DNA of 64,000 bases from Mya arenaria. Its lineage: Eukaryota; Mollusca; Bivalvia; Myida; Myidae. The stretch spans positions 70,138,046-70,202,045 of the forward strand of contig NC_069125.1 in assembly GCF_026914265.1 (NCBI RefSeq), read 5' to 3'. Positions 59,001-64,000 of the stretch are shown here, in pieces. Every line of letters begins with the position of its first letter. Position 1 is the stretch's first letter. Position numbers and translations under genes: made by a program. The notes below the pieces were generated by a model. That model did not search any database. It saw only the letters and a program-made list of their open reading frames with translations, and was not told the origin of the DNA.

Positions 59001-62000
59001 GAAGTTACCAACAAAGTCTAATTTGTAATTATTATTAAAAAAAACCTGGTAGATTACTTCATTCTCCTCTGAAGAATATAGCAATGTTTTAATGCAAATT
59101 GACAAGTTTCTAATGTTCTCTGATTACAATAACAGTACATGACATTCAGGGAAGGCTGTGAATCTGAGGCTAATTCTGACAAAATAACAGTGTCACCAGC
59201 ACAGAACAACATACACAGTTTTTAATAACCCTCAACTGTGTCATTACTTAAAGATTCTTAAAGAGTTTTCTATAGACTCAGAAAAAAATCAAGGCCCTTA
59301 TGATTCCACGAAGTAATATTAAAAAGGAAAATAAGTTGATGATGTTGAAGGAAAAACAAATCAACTTCGTACAGTCTTAAATGGTATTTTTATTTTCCTA
59401 GAAAATGTAAAATAATAAACATTGCATTGACAGAAACAGCATGGTGTGTGTGAAGAGGTAGAAACTGTTTAAAGTATATTTTCTTAAAGCTTTGCATTTA
59501 AACTTTTGAGTTGTCGTCTCTGCAGCTTTTTGTTGTTAGGTCAAATTTTTAAATACACTTATAGCGAATAGATGATCATATCAATCCTCAGGTCACCGTT
59601 TGAGTTCTGCTTCCGAATCGTACACTATCTGAACTTGTGTTATAAGAAGCATGCTGTGGGTTAGCTTTTTACTTTATTTGCTTGAAGTATATGCTTGAAG
59701 CGCGTAACTAGTATATTATATGCATTGCTCTTCAAGTTATCGCATTTTATTTACTTTCTAAGAAGCGTTTTGTTTTGAAATGATACTGGTCAGCTCAGCT
59801 TCGTTGGCACCAAGTATCCTAGCTGGAACGATTGTTAAACTTTCACTATCACAGTAAGTACACTTAAATGCCGCCTGAACATACTTCGAACTTTACTTCA
59901 GTCATAAAAGTTCGTAAAATAATCAGACGTGTATTCAATGGATTCATGTAAGCATTTTGCGTTTTTGTTCATCAATATGCTTGGCTTCTATGACTGTTAT
60001 AGCCTATGGAGTCAAGGGTTACTGCCCTTTCACACCAACATGAAAACCCATGGCAACAACATGACGGATTTTAATAACTAGGTGAAACTGATTTAAACAG
60101 TTATAAAAACCTATCATTTTGGAGCAAACTATATTGGTGGTATAAAATAAATTTGAGAAGTGATACTCTACAATACATTTGAGAACTAGTTTGTATGAAA
60201 CTCAGCGCGTCATGCCGTATGTTTGTACAAACCTCTCCGCTGGTTAGTTTTGAGTGTACGACTGCATCTTTTGTGCTTATTTAGTACTTTTGCCAAGTCT
60301 AAATTTGTGCCCTTTTAAATAATCATGATTTACGTAAGAAAACGGAAACGATCTTTTAAATTGTCCCTTTCCATACAAAACATGACAATGGATGACAATC
60401 ACATTTTAGATAACCATGTTACAAAACTCATAGCTACAGGGGAGTTTGTGCGTTTGCGAAACCTGACAGAATACGAATATGAAGGCGTTATTCTCTTGAA
60501 CGCCAACGAAACATGGGGTAGTGTTCACCAGCACGGCATACAACCGCCCACTGGCGACATCATCTGCAGAACACTCGGATATGGGTTTGTGATTTAACTT
60601 TTTACAAAGACGTTTGTTGTGTTTGGCGTTGAAAGCATTGTAATATATTTCATTAATAATCTCATTTTTTTTGTAAAAATGCAAATATATCACTGGACAA
60701 GGCTGAATGCCACTTACATTGGAACCATTGAATACTCTGACTTTATCTTTTCACATTTCACAAATACGAATTTGAGTAATTCCCATTTTTTAACATAAAT
60801 AGCTGAATATTTAAATTTTTAACACTGTCTTTAATCGAATTACAAAGTAGAGTTGACTTTCTTGGCAATGCAAAACAGACATGCTAATGAATGGAAAACT
60901 ACTTCTTCGGGACACCAAACTAGTATGAAAATATAGTCTTGTCTAAATCAATCCTTAATCTTTTTCTAGAGATCATGGTTTTTCAGTCAACCAATTCTAC
61001 GGCAACGATTACATGCATCTAGAAGTTGCCAGCTCTATAGGATGTTTTGGTAATGAAACAAATATAACAGAATGTGACATTGACTGGATTGAACCATTTC
61101 GCGGATGGTATTATCTACCGGGTGTTCATTGTTTTGGTATGTACAGTTGTTGTTGTTTGTTGTTGTTTTGTTTTTTCAAAAATACACTGACTGTCGACGT
61201 TAATGATATACTAATACTTGGCGGCACATACTTTCACAAAGTTTTAAAATCAATGTACTGATGAGCGTTTTATAAACATATTAAAGTAATAGGTATGTTT
61301 ACGCTTGCTCGCAGCAGCCATCTTGTTCGAACAATTGGATTTTAATACTCTGCCGGGTCTGTTTCAGAGCATGTTTTCACAGATATGCAATTAGTTGGAG
61401 GAGTGACAAATAGCTCGGGTGCTCTTCAGGTGAAGATGGACAACAGATGGGGCAATGTCTGCCAACTACATCGGTTTAGTTTCACATACTTTGACGTTAT
61501 TTGCAGATCTTTGGGCTTCATGTACGCGGTTTGTTTTTCGTTTTTCATTATTTGTACCGACCCATACCATATGCAATGTTCAAACATTTCATATTCTATC
61601 ATTAAAATATTAGCCATGTAATATTTAAACGCTACATATTATATCAAAAGTGTATCATTGGATAATGTATTTCTATGTATTCCATGATAATCAAGCACTG
61701 TATTACTGTGTAGGGCAGCTGATTTGGCAGCAAGCCCCGGTACATACTTTTATCAGAACGAACTCGCAACGAATTTGGTTTGGTTGGATTTAAGCGAGAG
61801 CGATTGCTTTGGAAATGAAACACATCTTAGTCAATGCTCCTCGTCTGACGTCATAAATGACCAATTTGGATGCCGCTGGGGGAATGTAAAGGTTACCTGC
61901 AAGACTTCGGGTAGGTTGAAATCTTGCAATATTGTTAAATTCTGACTTTGTATCTTATATCGCCTTGTTTATTCTTGACTTCCAATGTAATACCATTACA

Positions 62001-63711
62001 GTCGAATTATCAGAGCTGTGCTTTAACAATGACCACTGCACCGGTATAAAACATGCACAATGCCTGGGCAGTTGCCGTTGCAGCGCTGGATATCAAGAGG
62101 AAAATGGAACATGTTCAGGTACAAACTCTTTCATGTACATACACTTTCTTTCAGATTTCATACTTTTTATATAATGTTAATTTAATATTTAGGTTGATTT
62201 AAATTGTTTTTATCTAGGTTGTCCGTTCGGTACATACGGCTTTGCTTGTGCAAAAAACTGCACTTGTGATGAAACAAACACAGAAGTGTGCGATGCCGTC
62301 ACTGGTCAATGCACGTGCAAGAATGGTTGGACCGGAGTCATTTGTAATATCGACATCAACGAGTGCGGGTCTGTTAATGCATGTCCCAACAATTCAGTTT
62401 GCAACAATCAGCCAGGAGGGTTTAATTGTTCCTGTACAGAAGGATTTCTTGCATTAGTTAGTGACTATAATGAGAGTCCATTGGAATGTAAAGGTAATAC
62501 GTATGTTTATTTCAGTGTATGAGTAATTAATTGATAGCCATACTTCTATCTACCTACAAGCAAACGACCACATATTAAAAACATGAGATATTTAAAATAT
62601 TCCAAATAAAAATAAAAAGATAAAACAAAATTCAAAACTACATTTCATTCGTATCAAATCGGAAAGAATATTGTACACATGCTTTGGTCAACTGAACTGG
62701 TTTAATTGGGGAATTTTTATATAGTTGTGTGTGTTTTGTATAAATGCAGAGTGTACCGGCAACACGTTTGGATATAATTGCTCTTCGACATGCGATTGCA
62801 GCGAGTATTTTGTGATTGACCAGGCCAAGATGTGTAATCACATAACTGGAATTTGCCAGTGTTTAACTGGCTGGCAGGGCTTGCAGTGCACAGATGATGT
62901 CAACGAATGCAGTGCGACAAGATGCATTGGGGCGAATGAAAAATGTGTTAACTTGCCGGGAACATACGAATGCGAGTGCCAGGATGGACACATTAACTAC
63001 CTTGATGGAAGTTGTGTCAGAGGTGATTCTTAATTGTCGAAGTTCTGTGCAAACACAATATTCTACTTCAGCATTGAACAAATGTAACATTTATGTATCA
63101 TTCTTTGTTTCGATAATCTAAGTGTTCGATCTTCCGTCATAATCTTGCATTTTACTGAAATTTCCGCTTTTTCAGAATGTCAACAAGACAAACATGGCGA
63201 AATATGCAATCTGACCTGCCACTGTACTGGCGAACATGCACGTAATGAAAGTGAGCGGGTGTGCGATATAAAGACTGGCTCATGCTTTTGTGAGCCAGGG
63301 TGGGCTGGCTATGAATGTACTGAAGATGTCAATGAGTGCCTTAATGAAACCATCTGTATAAGTGCGAACACTGATTGCCGAAACACAGACGGAGATTACG
63401 TTTGTGAATGCATTGAAGGCTACGTGAGAGATGGTGAAACTTGCATCAGCCTTGCGGGTAAGAAGTAGCTTGGGATAAATATTGTTGCAATGTTGTTGTC
63501 CTTGTTTTCACAAATCTAGGTCAAAACATTACATACACAGTCTATTGATATATAATAACTGTAATGGTCTCTTAACTCTTTCAAGCAACGGGAACTTCTG
63601 GTGAGTCCAATATTGTGTGGATCGCCATAGGAAGTGCAGGCGGAATTGTGGGAATTGCTGTTTTCGTCTTCGTTGTTTGGCTTTGTGTTAAAAGGAAAAC
63701 AAATGGAAAAG
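56091..63711 (+). CDS. Type I membrane receptor with two SRCR domains and EGF repeats (3' end outside window)
   Basis: Probable scavenger or adhesion receptor. Exons: 56091-56145, 60410-60584, 60970-61136, 61368-61521, 61714-61910, 62002-62118, 62218-62493, 62750-63022, 63176-63457 and 63586-63711. All junctions fit GT-AG and phase, and together they encode 607 codons before continuing past the last donor. Exon 1 gives a signal peptide (MDFSKQIRVLLLLCTPAL). SRCR 1 is split over two exons (FVRLRNLTEYEYEGV...IICRTLGYG, then CFGNETNITECD) and SRCR 2 likewise (MQLVGGVTNSSGALQV...VICRSLGF, CFGNETHLSQC). A Cys-rich EGF-like module follows. Three exons then each combine a laminin-type EGF with, in all three, a calcium-binding EGF (DINEC, DVNEC, DVNEC). 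One transmembrane helix (IVWIAIGSAGGIVGIAVFVF) is followed by a basic stop-transfer KRKTNGK. Exon 1 is linked by phase only, over a 4.3-kb intron. Confidence 0.88.
57290..57362 (+). mobile_element. tRNA-derived SINE fragment
   Basis: CAGTGGTTGAGCGTTCTAAG followed by GGTCGCGGGTTGAGACTCC resembles the A and B boxes of a tRNA promoter (Ser/Leu-like long variable region). It is too divergent for a functional tRNA gene, so a SINE head is more likely. Confidence 0.6.
58130..59110 (-). mobile_element. LINE relic in the receptor intron
   Basis: The minus strand reads KLDFVGNFSYLDVFFNYKAK, then LSDQARKAMYSFFQ, then ITPILLYSSEVWGIEDL, typical of the segment after the reverse-transcriptase core of invertebrate LINEs. 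The more distal part at 58488-58207 is Cys-bearing. In-frame stops and gaps show that it is decayed. It looks like the same family as 27655-28180. Confidence 0.78.
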
Positions 63712-64000
63712 GTACAGTTATCGCCATTTTGTTTATTCTGTGCTCATTCTTATACGTAGAATTAACAAAATAATCATTGAATTAAACAATTATAATCTGA
63801 TACAAAATGGCTTTCAATGAAAAACCTTGATACCAAACGCTCTGGAAAATTAAATGTCCCTATTGTTGACAAGCGAAGGACGAACAAAAACGAGCTCCTC
63901 TTGTTGGACAACGGAGAAAATAGCGCATCAATGCATTTGTTGATGTTCGTTAAAAATATGTCATAAATCATAATCAAAGGTGCATGTATAAGTCATATGA
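63712..64000. other. Intron of the receptor gene, running off the window
   Basis: Follows the donor GTACAG after KRKTNGK. I did not identify the next cytoplasmic-tail exon in the remaining bases. Confidence 0.5.

Larger units (their letters stand above)
56146..60409. other. First intron of the receptor gene
   Basis: A 4.26-kb AT-rich intron if exon 1 is right. It carries a tRNA-like SINE fragment at about 57290-57362 and a minus-strand LINE relic at about 58130-59110. The rest (56146-57285 and 59115-60409) shows nothing I can name. Confidence 0.55.

Overview
The window is animal genomic DNA. Genes are split by GT-AG introns, and the sequence is rich in minisatellites, transposable elements and AT-rich intergenic DNA. 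Innexin, C1q-domain, SRCR/EGF and matrix-metalloproteinase genes together, with a tRNA-derived SINE of the type common in molluscs, suggest a bivalve mollusc (inference; species not determined). All exons below were placed by reading splice signals and reading frame.

Region 1 (1-20.6 kb) holds two matrix metalloproteinase genes in tandem on the + strand. The first (5182-9124; its pro-domain exons were not found here) ends in a hydrophobic tail, as in GPI-anchored MMPs. The second (14539-20625) is complete: 11 exons and 500 codons, with signal peptide, cysteine-switch pro-domain, zinc protease domain and four hemopexin repeats. Around and inside them lie minisatellites with 43-, 21-, 37- and 42-bp units, and a perfect 37-bp-arm palindrome.

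Region 2 (20.6-55.3 kb) is dominated by a segmental duplication. Unit A (about 23.68-27.35 kb) carries an innexin gene (+) and a C1q-domain gene (-). Unit B carries the same two genes in the same order and orientation, but is stretched from 3.7 to about 22 kb by three later insertions. These are a 4.36-kb element with terminal inverted repeats and an 8-bp target duplication (34269-38630), a 9.5-kb Ty3/Gypsy LTR fossil with a 4-bp target duplication (38671-48207), and a segment carrying a LINE with an SGNH-esterase domain (about 50.39-55.09 kb). Unit A serves as the empty-site reference for each insertion. Both unit B genes look decayed. Between the units lie a staircase of simple repeats (28773-29290) and a 2-kb, 35-bp minisatellite (29688-31700) whose unit contains a nuclear-receptor-like motif.

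Region 3 (55.3-64 kb) holds the 5' part of a type I membrane receptor gene (+, 56091 to beyond 63711). It has a signal peptide, two SRCR domains, EGF-like repeats including calcium-binding type, one transmembrane helix and the start of a cytoplasmic tail. Its first intron contains a LINE relic and a tRNA-derived SINE fragment.

The host genes share an extracellular-matrix, cell-surface or innate-recognition theme (MMPs, C1q lectin-like protein, SRCR/EGF receptor, gap-junction protein), but nothing shows that they act together.
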